This document shows positions 13,774-26,208 of a stretch of DNA of 64,000 nt, one piece after another. This stretch comes from Mytilinidion resinicola (Eukaryota > Ascomycota > Dothideomycetes > Mytilinidiales > Mytilinidiaceae). The translations under genes were made by a program, and so were the position numbers. Each line of letters opens with the position of its first letter. The first letter of the stretch is position 1. The notes beneath the pieces were generated by a model that was not told where the DNA came from, did no database searches, and worked only from the letters and a program-made list of their open reading frames with translations. Location of the stretch: NCBI RefSeq assembly GCF_010093595.1, contig NW_022985441.1, positions 496,132-560,131 on the forward strand, read 5' to 3'.

Positions 13774-14322
13774 TGATGGAACTCCCTCTATGCACATGAA
13801 GTGAATGCATAGAATGAGGATCTAGATACGCCCGCTAGTGTAGCTGTATACAGGCTGCTAAGCCAGTGTTTGAGACCATATCAGTTGAACAAGGCCTGAT
13901 AGAACAAGGAGCTCAAGAGACTCCGTCAGGTAGGTAGCAATCTGTATGAAAGTGAATTTTCCCTCGTAGCATATTCAGATATTCACCTATCACCTTTCTG
14001 GCTTCGAGTAGAGCACTAAAGACGCGTTCTGAAACACGCCACGCCTCATGTCCAGGTGGACTGTACTTTTGTGTATATTTTTTTCGTCCTAGCTGAATGT
14101 CTGTGCTGTACCTCGCAATCATCCACTTTTTCTCGACGATAAATAACTGCCTGAAGCCGTTTTCCTCGCTCATGCCTGAGATATCAGGCTAAAGGACTTT
14201 TCCGAAACCTGGAACATGCAAATGCCAAGCCAAACCCCCCCTAAAAGATAACACCTTGGAATGGAAGATTCGCACAAAATTCAAGTACGCCCTAGAATCT
14301 GATGGGTCTCTTGGTATCATCT
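13774..14322. other. intergenic between two 3' ends
   Basis: Convergent 3' flanks of the hydrolase and homocitrate synthase genes. A minus frame at 13913-14173 (86 codons) has no recognisable motif and lacks support. Confidence 0.55.
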
Positions 14323-16199
<1,877 letters not shown>

Positions 16200-16365
16200 C
16201 CTTTGTTGTATGGGTATGGATATGGGCACACTTGCGGAGAACTGCAAGCGGTGTGCTGATGGAGGGTAATTGAGCAGGTCGCAGGAGGTGCGTGGTCGCG
16301 GTGGGATGGAGAAAGGTTGGAGTGTGGGTGGGGGACGGCGAGGTTTTGAAGGGGATGGGAGGTAA

Positions 16366-16371
16366 GAGTCA
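16366..16371 (-). promoter_or_regulatory. candidate Gcn4/CpcA box, proximal
   Basis: TGACTC on the coding strand, about 170 bp upstream of the homocitrate synthase start. This is the core of the Gcn4/CpcA/CPC-1 site that mediates cross-pathway control of amino-acid genes. A six-base match alone is weak; its position before a lysine gene raises the odds. Confidence 0.4.
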
Positions 16372-16740
16372 CTGTCGACAAAAATTGCTGGAGGATGATG
16401 TCGCACGGCGAGATCGGCTTGCTTGGGAGGGAAACACGCCCACGGTCCTGCCGGCGATCCAAGCAGGCGGCGGCAACGCGGGGAAAAGGTGTGCGAGACC
16501 GAATTTTCTTGCCGGCTGCTGGCCACCCACAGGACCCAGAACTCAGTCTGCTGCATCCCCCACAGCCTCTTCGTCCTGACCGCCTGCACCTCCAAGCCGG
16601 GCCAGGGGTGCCATTTTTGCTCCTTTGGCGCTATCCTTTTGCGCGGCGCGGACGTCTGCCGCCCACGGTTCTGCTGGGAGCGTCGGAACGCGCCAGCCGC
16701 TAGCTTTTGGACGCACCTATCTTCACCCTTCACCCGCTCC

Positions 16741-16746
16741 GAGTCA
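16741..16746 (-). promoter_or_regulatory. candidate Gcn4/CpcA box, distal
   Basis: Second TGACTC on the coding strand, about 540 bp upstream of the homocitrate synthase start, in context ATGACTCG. It could equally lie beyond the promoter, near the 3' end of the next gene. Confidence 0.3.
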
Positions 16747-16967
16747 TTACGCCGGCATCTGTCGAAGGCTGATCGGCGGGGGGCATATATGGACAGACTC
16801 TGTTGGTTTCAGGCCGTAGCAGCTGAACATTGGTGGAACGCGAACATTGTGGACACGAAAGCCCTGTTTGCTACCGGCAGTGATTGCCGTAGGCGATTGT
16901 CATAATCCAACAGACTCGATTGCATCAATGGCTCTACAATGGACGAACAACGCAGATTCGTTCTCAG

Positions 16968-17641
16968 CTAACTAGGCCTTACAAAGTCGGACATCTTGCC
17001 AGTAAATGCCTTCCCGTCAGGCCTATTAGCCAGCCACTTCTTGCCCGGCCAATCGTCAGTCAACCCAGGAATAGAGTTCTCCAAGTATAGATGCTCCTTT
17101 GCTGCACCCAGCTCCTTGCCGAAGCCTCCAACTCGGGGAACATGGCGTCCATAATCATCCTCCCAAGCATTGGCTTCATCCCGCTTCCCTAGGAGGACGT
17201 CCTCGTCGAAGACACCCACGAATATGTCGGTATACTCGGCTTCTTTGTCGTCATTGAATGTCATGGGGCTGCCGCAAGCACTGCAGAAGCCGCGGTATAC
17301 AGTTGCTGACGACTTGTACGTTTTGTATGCCGGATTGTCCTTGAATGGAGGCGAGATGCTGGCTGTAGAAAAGGCGCAGATCTGTGGCACCAAGCTGCCT
17401 GTATGCTTCCTGCACATTGTACACTGCAATTTTCAGCGCCTCCTCACTTTGCTGGGCTGAGATATATCACCTGGCAAGATGAACTCCACTGCGAGGTTTG
17501 TCAGTCACCATCCGCTGTGTCCTCTGGCCCACTTACTCCTGTTATGGGTCGTTTCGTGTCTTCGGAATAGGTAACGGTAAAACGTACGGCACCACAGAGG
17601 CAACCTCCGGAGAGCTCCTTTGAGATTGATGTGGACGACAT
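16968..17641 (-). CDS. GFA/CENP-V family zinc enzyme
   Basis: Three exons (17537..17641, 17471..17488, 16968..17423) give 192 residues. The middle exon is only 18 nt and supplies WSSSCQ, which links RPITG to CTMCRKHTGS and so builds the zinc motif C-x-C-x2-C (C40, C42, C45). The other zinc ligands are in GGCLCGAVRF (C14, C16) and GFCSACGSPM. This is the glutathione-dependent formaldehyde-activating (Gfa)/CENP-V fold: small two-zinc proteins proposed to handle S-hydroxymethylglutathione or related thiol adducts; most fungal members have unknown substrates. The two introns (48 and 46 nt) have GTAAGT/CGCAG and GTGATA/TGCAG borders. The third-exon frame alone would start at an internal Met and lose the first half of the metal sites. 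Confidence 0.88.
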
Positions 17642-18577
17642 TTGCACTTAATTCTATCTTTGAGTATGTATCAATGAGCGTATCTTTGAGAGGGGTTTTC
17701 AAGAAGGGATGCAACAGCAGCTAAATGAGGTTGACAGAAGGGCGTGCCAAGGACGATGCGAGAGCATCATGACGCATCTACGATAAGCGGATGATCCATA
17801 GCGGCGCACGACACCCAAATGTGTGGAATATGTACGTAGCTTGAGCCTACTCTACACCTCGAGCTTCACAGGTCTGTGGCAGCTAGAGAGACAGCAGGAG
17901 CAGGGGGTAGGTAGATAGGTCACCGGAAATGCCAGCGCAATACCTCCCAAATACTCTCCAAGAGGCTAAGGTCTATATTCATAGAGAGATCACGATTGGA
18001 TACTGCTCTTAGCGAACGTACACAGTACGCGCGGAGTGGCGTTGGATACCCTGCACTTCCCAGGTTTGCCCATCTGGCATGCTCTGCATCTCACGGAGAC
18101 TCCGCTGCCTGAGGCATCACAGTGTTGGGCTGTGAGATTAGAGAACTCAATGGATCCGAATCGCGGGCAATAGTGTTCATTGAAGCATCAAGCTTGACGG
18201 ATTACCGGTGCTTTAATTGTGGCCGATGGCTGAGTACGAAGATGTCGGGCCTTGTTGCTTTACGGGAGTCCGAGGTGGACAGCAGCTCGCTGACGCGGCA
18301 AGGCAAGGCAACAACCTTCTCTCATCGCCACGGCCAATCCCACCCAGATGCTGCATCGACCGTGACGACGAAGAAAGCCAGGTGACAGTATAAGTAATAT
18401 CTCTTCATCCACTGCCTTTGCTCCCTCTACTCTCCCGGTCTCATACTATCATCTTGAGCGTTGCCTACACATCGCAAGGCTACAAGCAACTTCAAGTCGA
18501 TCCCGACGTCAACCATCTACCAGTTCATCCCTCCTGGTCATCTTCGCTTTATCAGTATTTTTTTGAATTGTTAGAAG
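17642..18577. other. intergenic between divergent genes
   Basis: About 935 bp between the GFA-like gene and the 847-residue gene on the other strand. No gene supported. Pyrimidine-rich stretches near 18400-18560 are typical of a fungal promoter or 5' leader for the rightward gene. Confidence 0.55.
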
Positions 18578-21121
18578 ATGGCTGAAAAAGGCTCAACGTC
18601 GCTCATGGACGAACCAAACCCACCAAACCATTCTCAGCCACCGCTCTCTCCCGCCAGGACGGAAAACAGTCGATCGAACCGAGTCTTTACGCCCCGCTCT
18701 TCAACCTTTCCAGATGACTCTGATTCTGAATTCGATCTTGTCGAACACACACCACTTCACAGCCCCAGTGGCCCTGACTATGATGACTTCCCTCCATCAT
18801 ACGAGCAGGCGCAGGCTCAAGCACTCGAGCAAGCCCGAAATGGCCACCAAGCCCCAAATCCAAACGACCTTCAGGTGCATAGACTTGTCCTTGATCCTGC
18901 TGCGGATCCAGACTACTCGATACCGGAGTCAGCGCCACTTCAACCCACCAGGAATGCAGATGGGCTAGGTAGTACTGTTCCAGTCGTGGAAATTCCCGGA
19001 AGCACTCATATCCCTGTTCATCAAATTCCCAGCTCGCCTCCTGATCCTTCAGCGGTGCTGCTGAACCGAGCACTGGAGTTCACTCAGCATGCCCCGGATG
19101 CAGACCTTCAATACGCTCCGCGGCTCACTCGTACGATCGCAATACCACAAGAGGACCTCTCACCTCCCAATCCTGCCAACTCGACCACCCCTCCTAACCA
19201 TGGCGGCCATCATCACCATCGCGGTCGGCGAGGTGGATCACGCGGGCCTCGTGGGAGACATGGCCATTGGCAACAGCCTTCCATGCGGGACCCATCCTCC
19301 GAGACCCTAGCTGCAGGCCAGGGACTCGCTTCAACTCAATTTCTTCGAACTTACGCCAAAGCATTGCACACGCACTCAATTCGTCCCGCTGAGTTTGCCT
19401 CCTTCCTCGACGGCCTCAACGTTTTGTGTACTACTACAGCAGCAACGCCAGAATCTCTTCTCTCCAATTCCACTGGCAACACCGCCACTCCATCTACTTC
19501 ACTCGTGGACACCTACATAGCTAGGTGCAACGAGGCCTTCTTCGCCCCCCGAGGCCTGCGGATCCGCCTTTCATCGCTCTCCTCCCTTATCTCATCCCTC
19601 AACATTCCCGCAAACCACGGCCAAAAAGCTGCCGCGATAGCTAGCGCTCTCGACACCTCTACCAATGCCTCTCAACACGCACACGCGCTGTACCCCTGGA
19701 TTGAGCGTCTGGAACTCGATATCCCCGAACCTTCAGGTTCGATGCTAGCACTGCAAGCGATGGGCGAACGGGTGAGGACGCAGACGGAGGCGTCGTCAAG
19801 AGCGAGTGTGGATGATGCGGATTTCTTTGTCAGGGGCCCTCCCATCGGTGAGTTGAATCTTCCGGCCCCTCCTGTCGCTGGTTTCCACCACGCAGGTCCT
19901 CCCGTTGCTGGCTTCCACCACGCGGGTTCTCCCGCTGGCAGCTTCCACCCAGCTGGCCTTCCAGGCGTTCAGCCTTGTAGACGTGGTGCATTCCAACCGT
20001 GGGGCGGTCGTGGTGGACTTGGCCAAGGGCTTGGACCAGGTCTCGGATTTGGGGCACCTGGCGGGCCACCATGGATGGGCGCAGGATCACCGTGGCGAGG
20101 CCAAGGACCATCAATGAGAGGCCAATGCTTGCCCGGCCGAGGCGGTATGCCATTCTTCGGAGCCGGTGGACCGGGTGAAAGGTCGGGGCGTGGGGGGCCA
20201 CGAGGGCAGCATGGAGGAGGACAGTCCTGGGGAGAGTGGGGAGGGGAGATGGGAAAGAGGTGGGGCCAGTGGGGAGAAAATTTTGGGAAGGCAGCAGAGG
20301 TGTGGGGAGTGAACTTCGGAAAGAGAGCAGAAGAGTGGGGTGAGGATATTGGGAAGAAAGCCGAAGCTTGGGGCGAAGATATTGGGAAGAAAGCCTCCGG
20401 CGGGAGCTCCCGGCTAAGGGACCGTGCTCCCAACTTTGAGCATGGTCAACCAGGGACGCCGCCAGTGGATCTCAGTATCCCAACGCCAGCGGCTGAGCCA
20501 GGGCAGAAGACAGGCGTTGTAGGCTCTGAGGCCCCCACAGCTCACCCTCTCAAGAAAGGAACCGAGGATGAGGATGAGGATGATGATGATAGTAGCGATA
20601 GCGACAGCGACAGCGACTCATCATCATCATCTTCCGATGACGAGGAGGAGGACCCGGAGGATCTCTTCGTGAATCGAGTCCGCGAGATCAACGAGAAGGC
20701 TGCTTCTGCCGCCGAGAAAGGGAAGAAGTCATCCGAAGAGATATCCCGAGAGCGAGATGCGGCCATCGCCAAAGCACAAGCGCAAAGAACAGCACTAGAG
20801 CTAAAGATTGAGGGGAAGCGTGAAAGGTGGGCTGTTAAGCGGGAACTGAAAGCCAAGAAGCGCGAGCTCAAAAAAGAGCTCAGAATAAGGAAGAGAGAAC
20901 TGAAGGCAGGAGGGAAGCTGGACCGTGGGGCAAGAAGAAAGATGAAAGAAGAGTTCGGTGCGAAGAAGAGGGAGCATAAGCAGCTCAAGCAGGAGAAGAG
21001 AAAAGAGTGGAGGGATAAGAAAAGGGAACGGAAGTGGGGTAGGAAGGGGCCTTGGACTACTGGAGGAGAGGAGGCCGCGGAGAAGATGGTATGGGTTTTG
21101 GTGGAGAACTTGGTTGATTGA
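18578..21121 (+). CDS. disordered protein with PPxY, 11-residue repeats and charged tail
   Basis: Single exon, 847 residues, family not recognised. In order: a Ser/Pro-rich N-terminus with a PPSY motif (residues 72-75), a type of site bound by Nedd4/Rsp5 WW domains; a His/Gly/Arg patch near 209-225; a moderately ordered block at about 250-410 (QFLRTYAKALHTHSIRPAEF, YPWIERLELDIPEPSG); three approximate ten-residue VAGFHHAG repeats near 432-455; a Gly-rich region; four 11-residue repeats of form W-G-x-x-F/I-G-K-x-A-E-x with Trp at 565, 576, 587 and 598; an acidic Asp/Ser/Glu run around 662-697; and a Lys/Arg/Glu-rich tail that should be a single charged helix. The long open frame, constant phase and protein-level repeats argue for a real gene. 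Possible roles (membrane surface, ubiquitin adaptor, RNA-linked) are guesses. Confidence 0.8.
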   Translation: MAEKGSTSLMDEPNPPNHSQPPLSPARTENSRSNRVFTPRSSTFPDDSDSEFDLVEHTPLHSPSGPDYDDFPPSYEQAQAQALEQARNGHQAPNPNDLQVHRLVLDPAADPDYSIPESAPLQPTRNADGLGSTVPVVEIPGSTHIPVHQIPSSPPDPSAVLLNRALEFTQHAPDADLQYAPRLTRTIAIPQEDLSPPNPANSTTPPNHGGHHHHRGRRGGSRGPRGRHGHWQQPSMRDPSSETLAAGQGLASTQFLRTYAKALHTHSIRPAEFASFLDGLNVLCTTTAATPESLLSNSTGNTATPSTSLVDTYIARCNEAFFAPRGLRIRLSSLSSLISSLNIPANHGQKAAAIASALDTSTNASQHAHALYPWIERLELDIPEPSGSMLALQAMGERVRTQTEASSRASVDDADFFVRGPPIGELNLPAPPVAGFHHAGPPVAGFHHAGSPAGSFHPAGLPGVQPCRRGAFQPWGGRGGLGQGLGPGLGFGAPGGPPWMGAGSPWRGQGPSMRGQCLPGRGGMPFFGAGGPGERSGRGGPRGQHGGGQSWGEWGGEMGKRWGQWGENFGKAAEVWGVNFGKRAEEWGEDIGKKAEAWGEDIGKKASGGSSRLRDRAPNFEHGQPGTPPVDLSIPTPAAEPGQKTGVVGSEAPTAHPLKKGTEDEDEDDDDSSDSDSDSDSSSSSSDDEEEDPEDLFVNRVREINEKAASAAEKGKKSSEEISRERDAAIAKAQAQRTALELKIEGKRERWAVKRELKAKKRELKKELRIRKRELKAGGKLDRGARRKMKEEFGAKKREHKQLKQEKRKEWRDKKRERKWGRKGPWTTGGEEAAEKMVWVLVENLVD

Positions 21122-21519
21122 TTCGGGTATTGTCCTTCTACGGTTGGGGTAAACATCTAGGGAGTTAGTATGCTGGATACGTTCGTTATGATATCTATGA
21201 GGGAAAATAGGGATGTCACTACTCAGACTTTCATGATGCCTGCAGACACACTATTAAATATACTGGTCGAGTGCTCACATCGCTTTGATACATCCGATCT
21301 ATTGTAATCTAAGATTAGAAGGATACCCTGGAGGGATTCAATTATGAACAGTAGATTGGTTTATGAGACATCTCAAGTTTCCTCCGCCGTACCTGCACTA
21401 TGAATTGTTTCAATGTGGATAACTATGTTGGGTGAAAGATATCAAGCTAAACCTCAAACGGAGTATATCCTCTCGCCAAGCAAAGGTCGCGGCCAACGTT
21501 CACAGGCTCATCAACCTCG
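21122..21519. other. intergenic, no gene seen
   Basis: About 400 bp between two same-strand genes; it includes the 3' flank of the 847-residue gene and the promoter of the synthetase gene. An in-frame ATG further upstream is not open to the synthetase frame. Confidence 0.6.
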
Positions 21520-23100
21520 ATGCCGTCCCTCCGCCCTCCACTTTGCCTGTCTCACGTGTCGCGCTACGTACGGCTACGAAATCAACATGGACGTAGCAGA
21601 ATTTCCCCGCTGTCAATTCGGCGGTGCTCCTGTTCCGCGCCAAAGACAGCACCTCCGACCTTGAATCCCACCACAAACGAACCTCCCACACCCCCAACTG
21701 ACCACCGAACCCTCGCCCAAACCCAGGACCTTTTCTTAACCTCGCCATACAGCCCCGGATCGCCGCTGTTCCTTCCCAATGGCTCCTCCATCTTCAACAA
21801 ATTACAATCGTTTCTCCGCGCACAATATCCGCAATTTGGCTTCAAGGAAGTCGTCACGCCAACCATATACAAAAAGTCGCTATGGGAATTATCCGGGCAC
21901 TGGGAGAACTACGCGAAGGACATGTTTGAGGTGAAGGGGCGAGGATTTACAGGTCAAACCGAGAACGCAGAGCCTGGCCAAGATGAGGAGTTCGGCCTCA
22001 AGCCTATGAATTGTCCCGGTCACTGTCTCATCTTCGCGAGCAAGCAGCGAAGCTATCGTGATCTTCCAATCCGGTATGCAGACTTCAGCGCTCTACACCG
22101 AAACGAGATCTCCGGCGCGTTGAGTGGCTTGACGCGAGTGCGGAGATTCCACCAGGACGATGCGCACATCTTCTGCCGGCCTTCGCAGATCCTCGACGAG
22201 ATAAAACGAACGCTAGATTTTGTGGGAATGGTCTATGATACCTTTAGTCTTGGGCCCTACAAGCTTCTCCTCTCCACCCGCCCCGAAAAGAACTTCATCG
22301 GCAGCATCGCCGACTGGGACAAGGCCGAGTCGCAACTAAAAACTGCCCTCTCCGCCAGCGGGCGCGAATGGTCCATCAATGAGGGTGACGGCGCCTTCTA
22401 CGGCCCGAAAATCGACATCATCCTGCGCGATTCGAATGGGAAGGAGCACCAAACCGCAACGATCCAGCTCGATTTCCAATTGCCGCAGCGGTTCCAACTA
22501 TCGTACCAAGCACCGCCTGAAGATCTCGAGGCCGCCTCGACGTCTACAGAAGACACAACGCTCGAGGCTGGATCAGCCCGTCCTGTGATAATCCACCGCG
22601 CGATCCTCGGCAGCCTGGAGCGCTTCATGGCGCTGCTGATCGAGCATTATGCTGGCAGCTACCCCTTCTGGCTCTCCCCGCGGCAGCTTGTCATCCTCAG
22701 TCTGAATCAGGACCCTGCGGTCCTCGCGCACGTCGAGAAACTGCAAGCACAACTGAGCGGTGCGAATGCGTCGACGTTGCCGAATGGCCTCCCGGCCCCG
22801 CTGCCTCTCGATCGGACGAACGTAATTGTGGATATTGATACGAGCGCAAGATCACTGGGGAAGAAGCTCCGGGATGCAAAAAAAGGGGGGTGGAATTTCA
22901 TTGCGGTTGTTGGACCGAACGAGGTCGCAAGCGAGAGCCTGAAGTTGGAGATTGCCGGACAGCCTGAGAGTACTAAGGCACAGGCAATGAGGGTGCTTGA
23001 GGATGCCCTGGGGAGGGACGTAGATGGAAGGAAGGGTGTAGAGATGACAGGGGATATGGGGAGGAAGTTCTTCGAGAAGATGGTGGGGGCATATCTGTAG
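21520..23100 (+). CDS. threonyl-tRNA synthetase, mitochondrial
   Basis: Single exon, 526 residues, class II aminoacyl-tRNA synthetase charging mitochondrial tRNA-Thr (yeast MST1 type). The first 45 residues are Arg/Ser-rich without acidic residues, fitting a matrix-targeting peptide. The core starts at DHRTLAQTQDLFLTSPYSPG; motif 1 region GFKEVVTPTIYKKSLWELSG, the zinc-site segment GLKPMNCPGHCLIF, motif 2 ALHRNEISGALSGLTRVRRF followed by HQDDAHIFC, and motif 3 IHRAILGSLERFMALLIEHY are all present. The C-terminal 130 residues are the anticodon-binding HGTP domain (LSPRQLVILSLN to the end). There are no N-terminal TGS or editing domains, as expected of MST1 and unlike the cytosolic enzyme. Its last 300 coding bases and about 80 bases of 3' flank recur, diverged, at 26929-27307. 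Confidence 0.96.
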   Translation: MPSLRPPLCLSHVSRYVRLRNQHGRSRISPLSIRRCSCSAPKTAPPTLNPTTNEPPTPPTDHRTLAQTQDLFLTSPYSPGSPLFLPNGSSIFNKLQSFLRAQYPQFGFKEVVTPTIYKKSLWELSGHWENYAKDMFEVKGRGFTGQTENAEPGQDEEFGLKPMNCPGHCLIFASKQRSYRDLPIRYADFSALHRNEISGALSGLTRVRRFHQDDAHIFCRPSQILDEIKRTLDFVGMVYDTFSLGPYKLLLSTRPEKNFIGSIADWDKAESQLKTALSASGREWSINEGDGAFYGPKIDIILRDSNGKEHQTATIQLDFQLPQRFQLSYQAPPEDLEAASTSTEDTTLEAGSARPVIIHRAILGSLERFMALLIEHYAGSYPFWLSPRQLVILSLNQDPAVLAHVEKLQAQLSGANASTLPNGLPAPLPLDRTNVIVDIDTSARSLGKKLRDAKKGGWNFIAVVGPNEVASESLKLEIAGQPESTKAQAMRVLEDALGRDVDGRKGVEMTGDMGRKFFEKMVGAYL

Positions 23101-24637
23101 AGAAATTGTGTATAGGTACTGTATAGAGTGTAAGAATACGCGATGTTGATATTCAATTATAAGTTTGGCGAGGTCTCTCCTGGCGTATAGCGCAGCATGA
23201 AGCAGTATCATTCCCTATTGCCTGAGCCGTTTATTATCTTTTCTATTCCAAAGAGGCCAAGCTCGTCCCAATCTCAATCCGCATCCCTATCTCTCCACCT
23301 TATCCTGTTCTGTCTTAAGCAGCTCTCGCATGTCACATGTCGCCAACCAGTCATATGAACTGTCCACAAATTATATGATCTTCCCGAACATTCCATATAA
23401 AAGACTCTGCTCCAACATCTTCCATAGACATGGCGGAGGAGTATCCACTAGAGTCCAAATGAAGCCTTCCCATCTCAATCCGTCATGGAGCATGAGTTTA
23501 GCGTCTAGTTTTCTCACGGCAGAAATGGTCGAGTGGCTTTAATGATGAGAGGAGGGACCAACTCCCTCCCCTAACGTCTCTAATATGCGGCCCTTGTCTT
23601 CGTCCGTGTAACTTTTCTCTTGGAACGTCCCAGGCATAGAATAGAATTGACCTTACGTAGAGTTTAGGATAGACCCGAATCCTATGGGTTGGAGCATCTC
23701 TCTTATACCGGTCCAGGGTTCAGTATTACGATCACTCAGAAGTGAAAATAAGTCCAAGATGGAGCGGCAGATATCTCTCAATGTTAAGTTGCCGAGAGCT
23801 GCACTGAAGTCGCACGTCCTCTACTCTGTCAGATTAGTCGCCTGCAACTAGTTTTCAGAATGTTCTACCGCAATTGGGGCGTTCGCACGTGATAGTTCAG
23901 TAGACCGATATTATTTCAACGTGGCGAGAGGACATATAAAATCTCGCGATTGATAGCTACGGAAACAAAAAAGCGTGAACTCTAGCAACCAAAATCCCCC
24001 TAGTCCCTTGGTGGTGATGTAGTGGCTCGAAGTTAGGAGGTAGTAACATCATGATGCTCGTGACAAGGGAGCTTCCACATGCAGACAAGCGCCAGGAACA
24101 GCGTTTCAGCATCGATCTCCTCGCCCCCACTTCAACCACCAGCCTTGCACCCTTGAGTATGATTGCCTCGTATCCGACGATCCAAATACTAAAATGACGG
24201 AGCCCCAAGCCAATCTTTGCTTGTCAGTGGCTCCAGCTGACAAGCACACAGGCACCATGTCACCGGACTCTTTGCCTCGGACAGTTGCAGATAGACTAGG
24301 TGCGCAGTGGCACGGTTGCAGAGGATGGGAAAGCTAGTCTCATGGTATTCTATTCAGTCTCAAAACTTTCCACCTTCTCACATTCTGATCCTTGGTTGTC
24401 TCTCTTCCATGTTTTCTCAGCTTTGACCTTCGTCGCGTGTTGAATGAGGATCTTCAAGACATTCCCGGTGCAACTGTTTCGAACGTTGAAACGAAGCCAG
24501 AGTAGCACAAGCCTCCACTTCCTTGCTTGCATGTGGCTTATGGCGTCACTGCCACTTCACCTACTCCGCTGAATTGAATTGGACGGCGGCTTTCTTACTT
24601 CAACTCTCTCAATCGCGCTCGGCGCTGAGGCTTCACA
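23101..24637. other. intergenic, no gene seen
   Basis: About 1.5 kb. Parent copy of the duplicated 3' flank occupies 23101-23180. The rest contains only short frames without motifs. The stretch before 24638 should hold the promoter of the membrane-protein gene. Confidence 0.6.
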
Positions 24638-26208
24638 ATGCCGGCTTGCGATTCCATATGGCATCGCGCAGTTCTCGCTGCGCTATGTGTGAGCATTGCG
24701 CGGGCTACTGATTGCTGTGAGTACAAGAATCCTGATCTCCAATCCCTCATCCCGTACCTGTATTTCTTGAATCCAGAAGGATTCTGACAAGAATCCGAAT
24801 CCGCAGACTACCCCAATGGTAAAGTATCCCCAAATGCCAATGACCAACCCTGCAGTACGGCTGAAGGCTCGGCATGCTGTCCGGAGAATTGGCAATGCTT
24901 GGATAACGGATTGTGCTATTATCCCCCAGAAGATTACTACGGAAGGTATGGGTGTACGGACAAAACATGGGGTAGTCCGTTGTGTCCGAGTAATGTGTGC
25001 ACACATGGTATGCTCATTTCTTTGATTCTTTTGATTGGATTGAGAGTCGATGACCCAATGAGACGTCTTTCAATTTGTTGATTATATCCTTCATGGCATT
25101 TTCGATGGGTGCTAAGGAGTCGATTCGTTCGAGAAGGTCATGTCGATTTTCCATCCCTGGGTTCATTTCCTTCTTCTCCCTCATTGCGATACATCTTGAA
25201 CATAGTTGGCACTTTCCAATCTCATCAATCAAGCGCTACACGACCTTCGCTTGTTCACCCTTTTCCAACTTCCACCACTAACCTCCCTCAGACCTCACCG
25301 CCGTAGGCGACGAAGCCCTCCTCCAATGCTCCAACCACAACGACCAATGGTGCTGCGACGGCGACGGCACCCACGTCCACTGCTGTACAGACGACAACAT
25401 CCAATACTTCGACATGCCCGAAGGCAAAGCGTACGCTACCGTCGGCGGCGGCTCAACCCCCTCGTCCGCGCCCACCGTCAATACATTCGGCCCTGCTTCC
25501 TCCAGCGTAACATCCTCCCCGTCTCCACCGTCTTCTTCCTCCTCCCAACATGCCTCTGCCGCCGCGTCCTCCGAAGCCTCGAGTTCCTCAACTCCAAAAT
25601 CCTCATCAAAAGCCGCCGGCATGACATCAGTCCGCACCTCCATCTCCTCCGGCTCCAGCGGCGTCGCCACCGTCTTCATCACCATCCCACCCTCGTCCGC
25701 TCCCACCACCACCACTTCTTCCACCTCCGGAAAGGGTTCCCACACCGGCCTCATCATCGGCTGCGCTGTCGGCGTCCCAGTCGGCCTAGCCCTGATCGGC
25801 CTGCTCACGTTCTTCCTTCTCCGGCGCCGCAAGACCGGCGCTGCCACAGCTCCAGGCGCTGATGGCAGATCAGGCACTGTAAATTCAGCGTCCGAAATCT
25901 ACAAGTCTGAGATGGCGCCCGCTGAGTACGGTCCGGCGCCGTCTGAGCTCGCGGGCAACCCAATCGGGACGGCAAGGCCTGTGAGTATGCTGCCGGGCAA
26001 GGCGGAGCTGGTAGGGGAGGGGACTTTGATGAGGCCGAGTAGTGAGAGTGGGGGCACGGCGCCGCCGGGATATGAGGCTGCGGAGGGTATGGGCGGGGCC
26101 AACGTGACACAGGGCGGCCGGTATGTACCGTATAGGCCGAGTATGGAAAGGGTGCAAGAGGCGCCGGTGGAGTTACCAGCTAGGGATGTGAGGACACCGC
26201 CAGCGTGA
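24638..26208 (+). CDS. secreted Cys-rich single-pass membrane protein
   Basis: Three exons (24638..24716, 24807..25007, 25292..26208) give 398 residues; introns are 90 nt (GTGAGT/CGCAG) and 284 nt (GTATGC/CTCAG), both phase 1. A signal peptide is plausible at residues 1-24 (HRAVLAALCVSIARATDC). The ectodomain has about 18 Cys in two blocks (CSTAEGSACCPENWQCLDNG and CSNHNDQWCCDGDGTHVHCC), then a Ser/Thr-rich stalk fit for O-glycosylation. A transmembrane helix, GLIIGCAVGVPVGLALIGLL, is followed by RRRK as stop-transfer and a Pro/Gly-rich cytosolic tail. The architecture is like fungal cell-wall sensors and mucin-type glycoproteins; the Cys pattern is a widespread Pezizomycotina group of unknown role. 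The 3' exon read alone starts at an internal Met and loses the Cys-rich part. Confidence 0.85.

Noticed and set aside
13162..13797. 211-codon minus frame opposite the alpha/beta hydrolase
   Set aside because: Shadow frame from very GC-rich third codon positions of the real gene.
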